Assembly: GCA_964611335.1 (NCBI GenBank)
Contig: CAZSXR010000001.1
Span: forward strand, 744,001-808,000
Reading direction: 5' to 3'
DNA from: BOG-1112 sp964611335
Lineage (GTDB): Bacteria > Bdellovibrionota_B > Oligoflexia > Oligoflexales > Bog-1112
DNA length: 64,000 nt
In this document: one piece after another, positions 39,751 through 48,202 of the stretch
Numbering within the stretch: the first letter of the stretch is position 1
Layout: the number at the start of each line of letters is the position of its first letter
Notes under the pieces: model-generated
Told to the model about the DNA's origin: nothing
The model's input: the letters and a program-made list of their open reading frames with translations, nothing else
Databases searched by the model: none
Made by a program: the position numbers and the translations under genes

Positions 39751-42627
39751 CTAGTGAAAGTTTGTGAGCAATGTACCACAAGAGTTACCACTTGTGTCTG
39801 TGAATGTGATGTTCGTTGAATTTGATGTTGCAGTAAATGTAAATTGTTTTGAAGCCCATGGCATGGGTGAAGTTGATGTTAACCCTGTTGTGTCGAAGCT
39901 GTAATTCGTGCTTGCAGCAGCAGCAGTCACAGTCATTGTTTTTGTTCCATTACCGCAATTGGGGTTTCCACCCATATCGAAATACAAAGTGTACGTTGTC
40001 CCTGAGTTTGTAAGAACAGACTCACTTATGGAACCCGAACCTGTTCCGCTTAAATCAATGGTATAACCTCCCGTTGTTCCGAGAAAGGCTCCTGCAAAAC
40101 CTCCTGACCCTATTACGGATATAACTTCAATACTTCCTACTCCTATAGTCCAGTAGTATAAGTTTGTAGCACCCGCATTGAAATAGTCATCGCTATTGTT
40201 GAACTCATTGAAACTTCCTTCGTTGAAGTTGCCATTGAGTAATGACACTCTACTGTTTGAATTGCATGAGACTGAGTTCGTACACTGCGATGCAAGTACT
40301 GGACTTGTAAGTCCAGCAGGTGCTAAAGCATTTGCTGTCGGCATGATCCAAACGGGCTTTGTAGTAAAATCAAAGCCTGTAAAGCTACTTTGTGTCTGCA
40401 TCTCAGTTGTGGTGGTGTAGGAAGTTAGTCCTGTCAGAGTTTGTGCAGGTACGCTTCCGTTTGCATAGAGATAGCAGTTTGTGCAAGTTGTTATCGTTTT
40501 TGCAAAGCCAACTCCATTCGTTAGTGTCATAGAAGGATTTGCCGAGTATGAAGTTGAAACAGTTACAGCAGCACCTGCGAGTCCACCATACACATCTGTT
40601 GCTATAGGGGTCGTCACAGTCATGGTGACCATTGTGTAACAGTTTGTGATGCTGCTACCTGAAGCACCATTATTTCCAACGAGTCCCCCCATATAGTAAG
40701 TCGCTGTTGTTATACTTACGTTACGAGTTATTGTCATGCTTCCCACAACGAACGAGCTTGTTGTGGCAATACTTGCGCTGGTTAAACCTAACAAACCACC
40801 TATGTATTGGTTACCTGTAGCGGTTCCTGGGTTCACAGTCATAGTAGGTAGAGCATAAGAGTTAGTTATAGTCCCTGCTGTAACGTTACCAACGAGACCT
40901 CCTACAGCATTCGTAGCGACAGCTTGGATCGCTGAAATGGTACCTCCGTAAGCTGAGTTTGCTACAATGGTGCCACCGAAGGAACCTATAAGTCCTCCCA
41001 TATTCACAACGGTTCCAGACATACTTGTAGCCATCCATTTCACAGTTGCTTGTGAAGTAGATGCGACAACAGAAGTTGCAGTAACAATCCCTATCAAACC
41101 ACCAATGTTAATATTCTGAGCAATGCCAAATCCTGTTTGAACCAAACCTGTTGAGGTACAGTGGTATACGAATCCACTGGAAGATCCAGCAAGAGCTCCA
41201 ATATTAGCTCCTCCTGCTGTGACCTCAACAGATACTAAATTTACATCTCTAACGGTTGCTCCCGAGTTGATGGTGCTAAATAAACCTACATTGAGTCCAC
41301 CGTTTACATTGGTGCTCGTAATGTACAGGCCTGTTATGTTGTAGTTAGCTCCTGTGTATTGTCCATAAAGTGGAATAGGAGCCCAAGGTGTATCAGCTCC
41401 TCCTAAGTCTATATTGTTTGTTTGAACAAAGTATGTTGAGGAGCTTGTGCAATACTGAGTGTTTTTCAAAGCAATGGCATCTCCTATTAGGAAAGGGTTT
41501 GTGTTTGTTCCCAGTCCATTTGCGAAATAAATTCCACATCCTCCTTGAGAACTCATAGGATTAAGGTCAACAATGATTTGAAAGTATAGGAAAGATAAAG
41601 ACGTACCATTTGCATCTTTGTTACGAACTATAAAAATAAAGTTGTCACTCGTACTTGAAAAAGCACTCGTTAAAAGAGGAGAAGCATTGCTTGTATAAAA
41701 ACCACCTCGTGGAAGCGTGTTGCTATTCAAGTCTGTACCACCTGGTGCTGTGATCAAAGTACCCAAAGTCACTGGTGTGTTTGCTGTGAAAGCTGCTGTT
41801 GCATCTGAAAAAGCTAAAGGATGTGGTGAGTAGGTGTCTGGAATAAGGAGATAATCCATCTGGCTTTGTAATAAGATTCCATCACAAGCGTAGGTTGCAG
41901 CAGAAGATCCTGTGAGGGTACTTCCGCATTGCAAAGTAAAAGACAACTGAAGCTGATCAGAAGCATTCACGCCAAGATAGCGTGCTTGTAGCATATTGAA
42001 GTTGGGAGCGGGTGTAGTTGTGTTTATTACAGAGTTCCCTCCTGAAACAGCTACTGTCGGAAAAGTTTGAGTCGTGAGCGAGTTGTTAAATGCAAAATAA
42101 TATCGGATCAGATCCGTCGAGAGCACTCCGCTTTGAGTGACTTGTGCACTTATGCCTACATCTATAAGATCCGTTGATAAAACTGTATTCGCAAAGGTTC
42201 CATAGTTTCCAGCAGTCCATGCTGTAAAGTTGGTAGCACCCGTCGCTGTTGCAGAATAGGTATTCGCGTTGTAAACGAAACTGTTAAGTTTCACGAGGCA
42301 GTTTTGATCCCCTTTGTACAAATAAATAAAACCTGATGTGACAACCGAAGGACCAAAGGTCATACCACTCGAACATCCTGTGATTTGAACAGTGATACTT
42401 GTTGCTGCTGTAGAGAGTTCTAAACTCGCTTTGTTTTGTGGTGAAGCGCTGATGGGGATTTTTATAAGTTCACTGACATTATTATTACTATCTGAATGTC
42501 TAAATAAGGAACCGCAGTTGCTAATTCCCAATATAGAAATGAAAATAACAATCACACGCAGAGTCTGTGCCTGTCTAAGCACGGAAATCCCACGCAGTGT
42601 AGACACATGTTTTAAAAATCGTGTCAT
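39751..42627 (-). CDS. GLUG-repeat lipoprotein A with choice-of-anchor-C-like C-terminus
   Basis: A 958-residue member of the array. Lipobox LGISNC (Cys38). N-terminal region (about 55-390) with the family block TYSATATGATNFTAW and cysteine pairs (GCSSG, QNCLVKL, LQC, YACDG). A junction block (CGIYFANGLG, NNIDLGG, PLYGQYTG) opens a GLUG-type beta-helix (about 390-770; GGLIG, GGLVG units), then the Cys-pair turn SPVLASQCTNSVSC. The last 140 residues form a domain beginning NGNFNEG and including YTIDLSGTGSGSISES, like choice-of-anchor C. No anchor follows that domain. It is one of two minus-strand members, opposite to the gene at 38223. Confidence 0.85.
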   Translation of the reverse strand: MTRFLKHVSTLRGISVLRQAQTLRVIVIFISILGISNCGSLFRHSDSNNNVSELIKIPISASPQNKASLELSTAATSITVQITGCSSGMTFGPSVVTSGFIYLYKGDQNCLVKLNSFVYNANTYSATATGATNFTAWTAGNYGTFANTVLSTDLIDVGISAQVTQSGVLSTDLIRYYFAFNNSLTTQTFPTVAVSGGNSVINTTTPAPNFNMLQARYLGVNASDQLQLSFTLQCGSTLTGSSAATYACDGILLQSQMDYLLIPDTYSPHPLAFSDATAAFTANTPVTLGTLITAPGGTDLNSNTLPRGGFYTSNASPLLTSAFSSTSDNFIFIVRNKDANGTSLSFLYFQIIVDLNPMSSQGGCGIYFANGLGTNTNPFLIGDAIALKNTQYCTSSSTYFVQTNNIDLGGADTPWAPIPLYGQYTGANYNITGLYITSTNVNGGLNVGLFSTINSGATVRDVNLVSVEVTAGGANIGALAGSSSGFVYHCTSTGLVQTGFGIAQNINIGGLIGIVTATSVVASTSQATVKWMATSMSGTVVNMGGLIGSFGGTIVANSAYGGTISAIQAVATNAVGGLVGNVTAGTITNSYALPTMTVNPGTATGNQYIGGLLGLTSASIATTSSFVVGSMTITRNVSITTATYYMGGLVGNNGASGSSITNCYTMVTMTVTTPIATDVYGGLAGAAVTVSTSYSANPSMTLTNGVGFAKTITTCTNCYLYANGSVPAQTLTGLTSYTTTTEMQTQSSFTGFDFTTKPVWIMPTANALAPAGLTSPVLASQCTNSVSCNSNSRVSLLNGNFNEGSFNEFNNSDDYFNAGATNLYYWTIGVGSIEVISVIGSGGFAGAFLGTTGGYTIDLSGTGSGSISESVLTNSGTTYTLYFDMGGNPNCGNGTKTMTVTAAAASTNYSFDTTGLTSTSPMPWASKQFTFTATSNSTNITFTDTSGNSCGTLLTNFH

Positions 42628-42751
42628 TTCAACGTGTCCTGTTGGGGGTAAACACCCTCCACTCTCCTTATCGTTATTTTGAAGGTGAAAGTTGAGAAAT
42701 TAGGAATAAAGGCTTATTTTTTTAGTAAAATTGGCATGTTGCGTACTTTTT

Positions 42752-45616
42752 TTACTCGCGAACATTATCGATAACCGGTCCATAGTTAGAACCGTTGGTA
42801 CTTGTGAATGTGAGCGTTGTTGTTGTAGCAATTGCTGTGAATGTGAAACTTTTAGTTATGTATCCCATATTGTTTGTAGTTGTGTATGTTGTGTCAAAGC
42901 TATAGCTTTGAGAGTCATTTGCAGCTGTCACAGTCATCGTCTTCACGTTAGGGTTGCCTGCTGCGTTACCTGCCATATCGAAATAGATTGTGTAAGTTCG
43001 TCCTACAGTTGTTGCCAAAACTTGACTTAAAGATCCTATCGAAACATCGTTCAAGTCTATGGTGAAGGTCCCATCAGTGGCTTGCATCCAAATCTGCCAG
43101 TTTACACCGTCTCCTCCAGAGGTCCAGTTGAAGAGTCGAGTATCTCCGGGGTCGTATTGGATTTGGTTTCCTCCTGGGTAGGTTCCATATTCAAAACTTC
43201 CGTTTGCGATAAGGCTTCCGTTTTCATCACAGGCTTGCCCATTGATTCCGCATTGCCATTCAAGAATAGGACTGAGAAGATTGTTGGGAGACAGTAAGTT
43301 TGTATTATGTGGCAAATCCCAAATGGGTGTTGTTGTGAAATCAAATCCTGTGAAGTTTGAACTTACAACCATTTGAGTAGAAGTTGTATACGAAGTCAGA
43401 CCTGTTAAAGTTTGTGCAGGGACCGTTGCGTTTGCATAAAGATAGCAGTTTGTACAGGTGGTGATGGCATCTGCGAAGCCTACACCGTTTGTGGTTGTCA
43501 TCGAAGGGTTTGCAGAATAGGAGTTGCTTACAGTTGCTGCGCTTCCTACAAAGCCTCCATAGAAGTCCCCTGCTACTGCTGTTGTCACCGTCATAGCAAC
43601 CATAGTGTAGGAGTTAGAAAGGGTGCTGGATGCTCCACTCTGGCCTACAAGACCTCCTATGTAATAAACTGCTGCATTGCTTGCGCGAGTGACTGTTATG
43701 GCTCCTGTTGCGAAGTTTTGTGAAAGTGTAAGACCTGCTGCTGAGAATCCTACAAGTCCACCTATGTACTGATTACCCAAAGAGGTCGCAGGATTCACTG
43801 ACATTGTAGGTTTTGCATAAGAGTATTGTACTGTTCCCGCAAGGACTGCACCGACCAACCCTCCTACTGCATTTCTTACAAAGGTTCCTAGGCGCTCGGT
43901 AGCAGTTATCGTTCCTGTATAAGAACTGCTTGTAATGGAAGTTCCTGAACTATCACCAACAAGTCCACCTATATCTACCGTCGTTCCTGTTGTGCTTGTT
44001 GCTCCCCATGTCACAGTTGCAGTTGATCTCGAAGAACTGATAGTTCCTCCACTTGCAAGCGTGCCAACTAATCCACCCATGATGACATTTTGTGTGATTG
44101 CAGAACCTGTTGCAACGGTTCCACTGGAGGTGCAGTTCGTAACGGTACCGCTGACACTTCCTGCTAATGCACCCATATTCAATCCAACCCCTGTCACGCT
44201 GACTCCACTCACATTGCAATTGGAGATGCTAGCTCCTGCATTAATTGTGCTAAACAATCCGACGTTGGCGCCTGTACCACTCGTATTGTTAATATAGAGT
44301 CCCGTTATAGTGTAGTTCTTGGCATTATATTGTCCGTAAAGTTGTATAGGTGTCCAAGGAGTTCCAGAGCCTCCTAGGTCGATGTCTGCTGTCTGTACAA
44401 AATAAGTCGTGGACGAGGTGCACAAAGCAGTGTTTTGAAGATAGGTTCGTGTGTTGACTTGATAAGGATTTGAAGCTGTCCCCGTTCCTCCCGCAAAAGA
44501 AGTTCCGCAAGCGCTTGTAGCAACTGTGCCCGATGTAAAGGTGACATAAAAGTAAAGATAAGAAGGAAACGCCCCTGTGCTGTCGGTTCCTCTCACAAGA
44601 TAGATAAAGAGGTTGTTAGTACTTATGCTAGAGACGGTACTGATAAATTGAGAGCCCGCACCTGTTGCAGTAACAAAACCTCCATTTGTAAGAGTGTGTC
44701 CGTGTCCATCTGTTCCTCCTGGTGCAATGATATTTCCCGCAACACTTGCAGAATGGTTCAAACTTGAATTTGTCGAATAAATGGAATCAGCTTCAGCAAG
44801 TGTTAAAGTCGCCTGTGAGGCAGCAGGTACAATCATATAATTGAGAGCTCCTGTTCCGTTCACAGGCATGCCGTTACAAGTGTAAGGATTGCTTCCTGCG
44901 AGAGCTACGCTGCATTGCAACGTGATGTACACATTTGCACTTCCTCCTACGTTGTAACTTATTATGCTTGAAGCGTTGTAAGTAAAAGAAGGTGCGTTCT
45001 GTCCTGCGACAGAAAGAGCGCCTCCATAAGTTATAGAAGTTTGTGCTAAGTTTTGTGTAGCTGCTGTACCGACTTCTTGTACTGTATAGGAGACTTGGTC
45101 GCTAACAAGAGTGCCACTCTGTGTGAGTTGTCGAAGCACTGAAACTCCGATAAGATCTCCTGGATTTAATGGATTTTGAAAGACTGCTACATCTCCCGGA
45201 AGCCAAGTTGTAAATGGTACAGCATTGATTCCTGTTACATAATAGTTATTCGATCCATATTGAAAGCCTTCCAATTTTACCAAGCAATTTTTATCACCTG
45301 CATATACAAAACTCATATTCGATCCGGATGTTGCGATCATAGTAGGGTTTACAGCGTTTCCACTGGCACAGCCTGCCATAGATACGACGATATTACTTGC
45401 CGTAGAGACGAGATTTAAACCTGCAGAAGAAATATCTCTCTTTTGATAAAGAGAGAAAGGGATGGAATATTTTTCATTATTAGAATCAGAAGCACAGTTG
45501 GGAATAGAAAGAGTCACCATGAAGGAAAGTATTAAACCAAAAAATGCAAAACCAAAAACCCTATATCTTGAATAGGATTGCTTGTGTTGTTCTCCATGTT
45601 TATGGACTAATTTCAT
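42752..45616 (-). CDS. GLUG-repeat lipoprotein B with choice-of-anchor-C-like C-terminus
   Basis: A 954-residue member from the chosen start (ATG 45614-45616; the frame continues 60 codons upstream through low-complexity, unrelated sequence). Lipobox SIPNC (Cys41). N-terminal region carries GCASG, KNCLVKL, LQCSVAL, YTCNG; the TYSATATG block is replaced by NYYVTGINAVPFTTW, so this copy is diverged there. GLUG repeats follow LYGQYNAK, ending in SPILEWQCGINGQAC and a choice-of-anchor-C-like domain (NGSFEYG, FTIDLNDVSIGSLSQ, YTIYFDMAGN). Within the repeats it is closest to copies F-I. The start is uncertain because the ribosome site near 45640 is too far away. Confidence 0.85.
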   Translation of the reverse strand: MKLVHKHGEQHKQSYSRYRVFGFAFFGLILSFMVTLSIPNCASDSNNEKYSIPFSLYQKRDISSAGLNLVSTASNIVVSMAGCASGNAVNPTMIATSGSNMSFVYAGDKNCLVKLEGFQYGSNNYYVTGINAVPFTTWLPGDVAVFQNPLNPGDLIGVSVLRQLTQSGTLVSDQVSYTVQEVGTAATQNLAQTSITYGGALSVAGQNAPSFTYNASSIISYNVGGSANVYITLQCSVALAGSNPYTCNGMPVNGTGALNYMIVPAASQATLTLAEADSIYSTNSSLNHSASVAGNIIAPGGTDGHGHTLTNGGFVTATGAGSQFISTVSSISTNNLFIYLVRGTDSTGAFPSYLYFYVTFTSGTVATSACGTSFAGGTGTASNPYQVNTRTYLQNTALCTSSTTYFVQTADIDLGGSGTPWTPIQLYGQYNAKNYTITGLYINNTSGTGANVGLFSTINAGASISNCNVSGVSVTGVGLNMGALAGSVSGTVTNCTSSGTVATGSAITQNVIMGGLVGTLASGGTISSSRSTATVTWGATSTTGTTVDIGGLVGDSSGTSITSSSYTGTITATERLGTFVRNAVGGLVGAVLAGTVQYSYAKPTMSVNPATSLGNQYIGGLVGFSAAGLTLSQNFATGAITVTRASNAAVYYIGGLVGQSGASSTLSNSYTMVAMTVTTAVAGDFYGGFVGSAATVSNSYSANPSMTTTNGVGFADAITTCTNCYLYANATVPAQTLTGLTSYTTSTQMVVSSNFTGFDFTTTPIWDLPHNTNLLSPNNLLSPILEWQCGINGQACDENGSLIANGSFEYGTYPGGNQIQYDPGDTRLFNWTSGGDGVNWQIWMQATDGTFTIDLNDVSIGSLSQVLATTVGRTYTIYFDMAGNAAGNPNVKTMTVTAANDSQSYSFDTTYTTTNNMGYITKSFTFTAIATTTTLTFTSTNGSNYGPVIDNVRE

Positions 45617-45856
45617 AACAAAATATTTCCCGATCGTTTGCGCATTCTCCTTGCAAAGATTCACCAGTATGCTGTTCGTCTTTTTCTTTTGCAAAAATGA
45701 GTGGTCGAGCACTCTCACTTTAAAAGGATTTTTAACGCACTGATTTTTAAAGAAATTATCATTTCTTTTTTTTAAAAAAATATTCTTAATTTTCATAATT
45801 AAAATGACGACAAGGAGTATGCTCAGTGTCTGCCTAATTCAAGGAGGAGTCTTACT
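45617..45856. promoter_or_regulatory. Central divergent control region of the GLUG array
   Basis: This AT-rich 240-bp interval lies between the divergent halves of the array and must hold promoters for both. A TTAATT/AATTAA inverted repeat (45786-45802) is the clearest feature. The plus-strand end holds AAGGAGGAG (45841-45849), the ribosome site of the TTG start at 45857. No consensus -35/-10 pair is convincing. Confidence 0.45.
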
Positions 45857-48190
45857 TTGTTAGGCAAACGTTTATATTCTTGGATTGTAATTTCGATAGT
45901 GTTTCTTATCACAACGTGTGGTGGAAGCATTAAGAGTCCTTTTGATAGTCAAAAATCAGAGGTTCGAAATACGATTCCTGTGAGCGTAAGTTTGAAACCA
46001 AAAGTTGAGTCTCTATCAAGTTCAGGTGTGAATCTTTCAACTCCTTCGACTTCAGTTGTGACGAATTTTTCAATGACGATTATGGGGTGTTTGTCAGGAT
46101 TTACAACAACCATTGATGAGAATACGGCTATTGTGAATTTTCCAACTTCAGATACTAGTTGCCTTGTGAAACTTACATCATTCACTACAGATATGGGTAT
46201 AACTTATACTCCTTCAGCAACACACCCTTTTACAACTTGGCAAATCGGTGATTATAATATTTTTAATGGAACGGATAGCACGAGTGTTTATGTTGCTGTC
46301 GTTGATACGGTGAGTAGCCCTATTGTTTCGGGGGATGTGGTTCAATATGAGTTTGCAACCTATAACGTAACTGTTGCATCTCCCGTCCATATTTTAGGAG
46401 CTTCCGTCAGTGTTGCGGGAGGTACTATTGCTTTTACAGGAACCTCTCAAGGTCAAGTTCTTAGAATTTTTGGTGTGGGTATAACAGCTATCTCTACATC
46501 GAATCTCGCAACTCTTGCTGTAGAGTTGTCGTGTAATGTTGTTGTTTCGGGAACAACCTGTTCTTCTATCCCTCTTCCAACAGGAACTTCCGCGCCGTAT
46601 ACGATCAGTTATGGATTTTTGAACGCAGCTCCTGCGAATTTGCAAACTACTTACACTTATGCTGTGATCAATGCTGCAGCCTCGACAGCTCTCACAGGCA
46701 CTGCAGTTGCTGCCAATGGTGGAACACCTGTTATGCCGAATGGTGGTGTGTCTTTGTCTACATTTACGAAAACTCCTGGTTCGCTTGTAACTATTTTTCA
46801 AAAAATTGTTAACAGCACAAATATTACTTACAATTATTGGAACATATTGATTCCTACTGTGAATTGTGGGCCTTCTATATTTGCCGGTGGTGCTGGGACT
46901 TTGCAAAATCCTTATCAGGTGAATTCAGCTGAGATGCTTTACAACACCCAGTATTGCACAACAGTGAACACCTATTTTATACAAACTGCGCATATAGATC
47001 TCGTGAATACAGTTTGGACGCCCATACAGCTTTATGGTCAGTACAATGGCAATGGTTATGACATTTCGAATCTGTCTATTACGGGTGGAACTACGACAAA
47101 TGTGGGTCTGTTTTCAGTGATAAATGTGGGTTCGAGTATTTCCAGTCTCAATATTCGAGCTGTGAATCTTTCTGGAGGAGTCAATATAGGGGCCTTAGCA
47201 GCTCAGATGTTAGGGGGAACTCTGACAAGCATTTTTTCAAGTGGGAGCGTAATTGCGAATTCTATTGCAACAGGTACTGGTGTGAAGGCTGGGGGACTTA
47301 TAGGATCTATGGTAGGCGGAAGTATGACGAGTGCTTCCTCTTCCGTCGATATTACTTTCAACGCAGCTTCAGGAAACGCGAACGTTTCACGTATTGGAGG
47401 ATTAATCGGGTATGCAGCATCCTCAACAGGGACCATTTCTATCAGTAGTTCTTCTGCAACAGGGTCTATTTCAGCGTCCGGGACTTCTCCTACTACTGCA
47501 ATTTATTCAGGTGGTTTCATAGGAGAGTTTTCTGCAGTATCTTCTGGTATGACTATCAGCAATTCTTATGCAACGGGAGGCCTGACTTCTACATTTACTC
47601 CGGGAGCCATAGGTTTTATAACCGGAGGATTTATTGGCTTTTCTCAATCTGCAGCAGCTGGTGCAGTTAGCGTTTCAGGCTCGTTTGCAACAGGATCTTT
47701 ATCCGTTGTTTCAGGTACTGGTTGTAACATGCTTATTGGTGGTTTCATAGGATCAGCAAATTCCAACACAACAGCAAATACCATGAGCAATTCTTATGCT
47801 ATGGGTTCTATTACAGTCGCTGGTACAGCAAGTAACGGTGCAGCGGGTGGTTTTATAGGAAGCTCCGGAAGCTCGACAATTACAACATCCTATTCTTCAG
47901 CGTCCTCTATGTCGGTTGCTATTGTTCCCAACAAACAAGGATTTATCGGAGCTAACCCAACAACTGCGTCATCCGATTACTTTTATGCGAATGCTAGCGT
48001 TCCTGGAAACTCTTTTGGCGGCGTTACGGGTTTGACCACAACAACTGCAATGCAGACTCAGTCCAGCTTTACTGGATTTACTTTCCCAGGAACATGGAGA
48101 ATGCCGAGTGCAAACCCATTATCTCCAGCAGGTTTGCTAAGTCCTGTTTTGAATTGGCAATGTGGTAGCAATGGAATCACATGTATTTAA
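45857..48190 (+). CDS. GLUG-repeat lipoprotein C
   Basis: A 777-residue member starting with TTG behind AAGGAGGAG (spacing 7). Lipobox ITTC (Cys21). N-terminal cysteine blocks GCLSG, TSCLVKL and LSC are kept, but the TYSATATG segment reads TYTPSATHPFTTW, so this copy is the most divergent N-terminally. The junction block CGPSIFAGGAGT, LYGQYNGNG opens GLUG repeats with GGLIG and GGFIG units, ending NPLSPAGLLSPVLNWQCGSNGITCI. With copy D it forms one subgroup (TNVGLFS, LAAQM shared). There is no C-terminal extra domain: the stop follows the Cys-pair turn. First gene of the plus-strand series. Confidence 0.88.
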   Translation: MLGKRLYSWIVISIVFLITTCGGSIKSPFDSQKSEVRNTIPVSVSLKPKVESLSSSGVNLSTPSTSVVTNFSMTIMGCLSGFTTTIDENTAIVNFPTSDTSCLVKLTSFTTDMGITYTPSATHPFTTWQIGDYNIFNGTDSTSVYVAVVDTVSSPIVSGDVVQYEFATYNVTVASPVHILGASVSVAGGTIAFTGTSQGQVLRIFGVGITAISTSNLATLAVELSCNVVVSGTTCSSIPLPTGTSAPYTISYGFLNAAPANLQTTYTYAVINAAASTALTGTAVAANGGTPVMPNGGVSLSTFTKTPGSLVTIFQKIVNSTNITYNYWNILIPTVNCGPSIFAGGAGTLQNPYQVNSAEMLYNTQYCTTVNTYFIQTAHIDLVNTVWTPIQLYGQYNGNGYDISNLSITGGTTTNVGLFSVINVGSSISSLNIRAVNLSGGVNIGALAAQMLGGTLTSIFSSGSVIANSIATGTGVKAGGLIGSMVGGSMTSASSSVDITFNAASGNANVSRIGGLIGYAASSTGTISISSSSATGSISASGTSPTTAIYSGGFIGEFSAVSSGMTISNSYATGGLTSTFTPGAIGFITGGFIGFSQSAAAGAVSVSGSFATGSLSVVSGTGCNMLIGGFIGSANSNTTANTMSNSYAMGSITVAGTASNGAAGGFIGSSGSSTITTSYSSASSMSVAIVPNKQGFIGANPTTASSDYFYANASVPGNSFGGVTGLTTTTAMQTQSSFTGFTFPGTWRMPSANPLSPAGLLSPVLNWQCGSNGITCI

Positions 48191-48202
48191 GGGAGCTATA
48201 GA

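Noticed and set aside
43935..44297. Val/Pro-rich plus-strand frame
   Set aside because: Antisense to GLUG lipoprotein B; low-complexity product of Thr/Gly codons read backwards.
45617..45796. 60-codon N-terminal extension of GLUG lipoprotein B
   Set aside because: It precedes the signal peptide, is Lys/Asn/Phe-rich and unlike all paralogs.
46394..46906. 170-residue minus-strand frame
   Set aside because: Antisense to GLUG lipoprotein C; Ser/Arg/Thr-rich without start signals.
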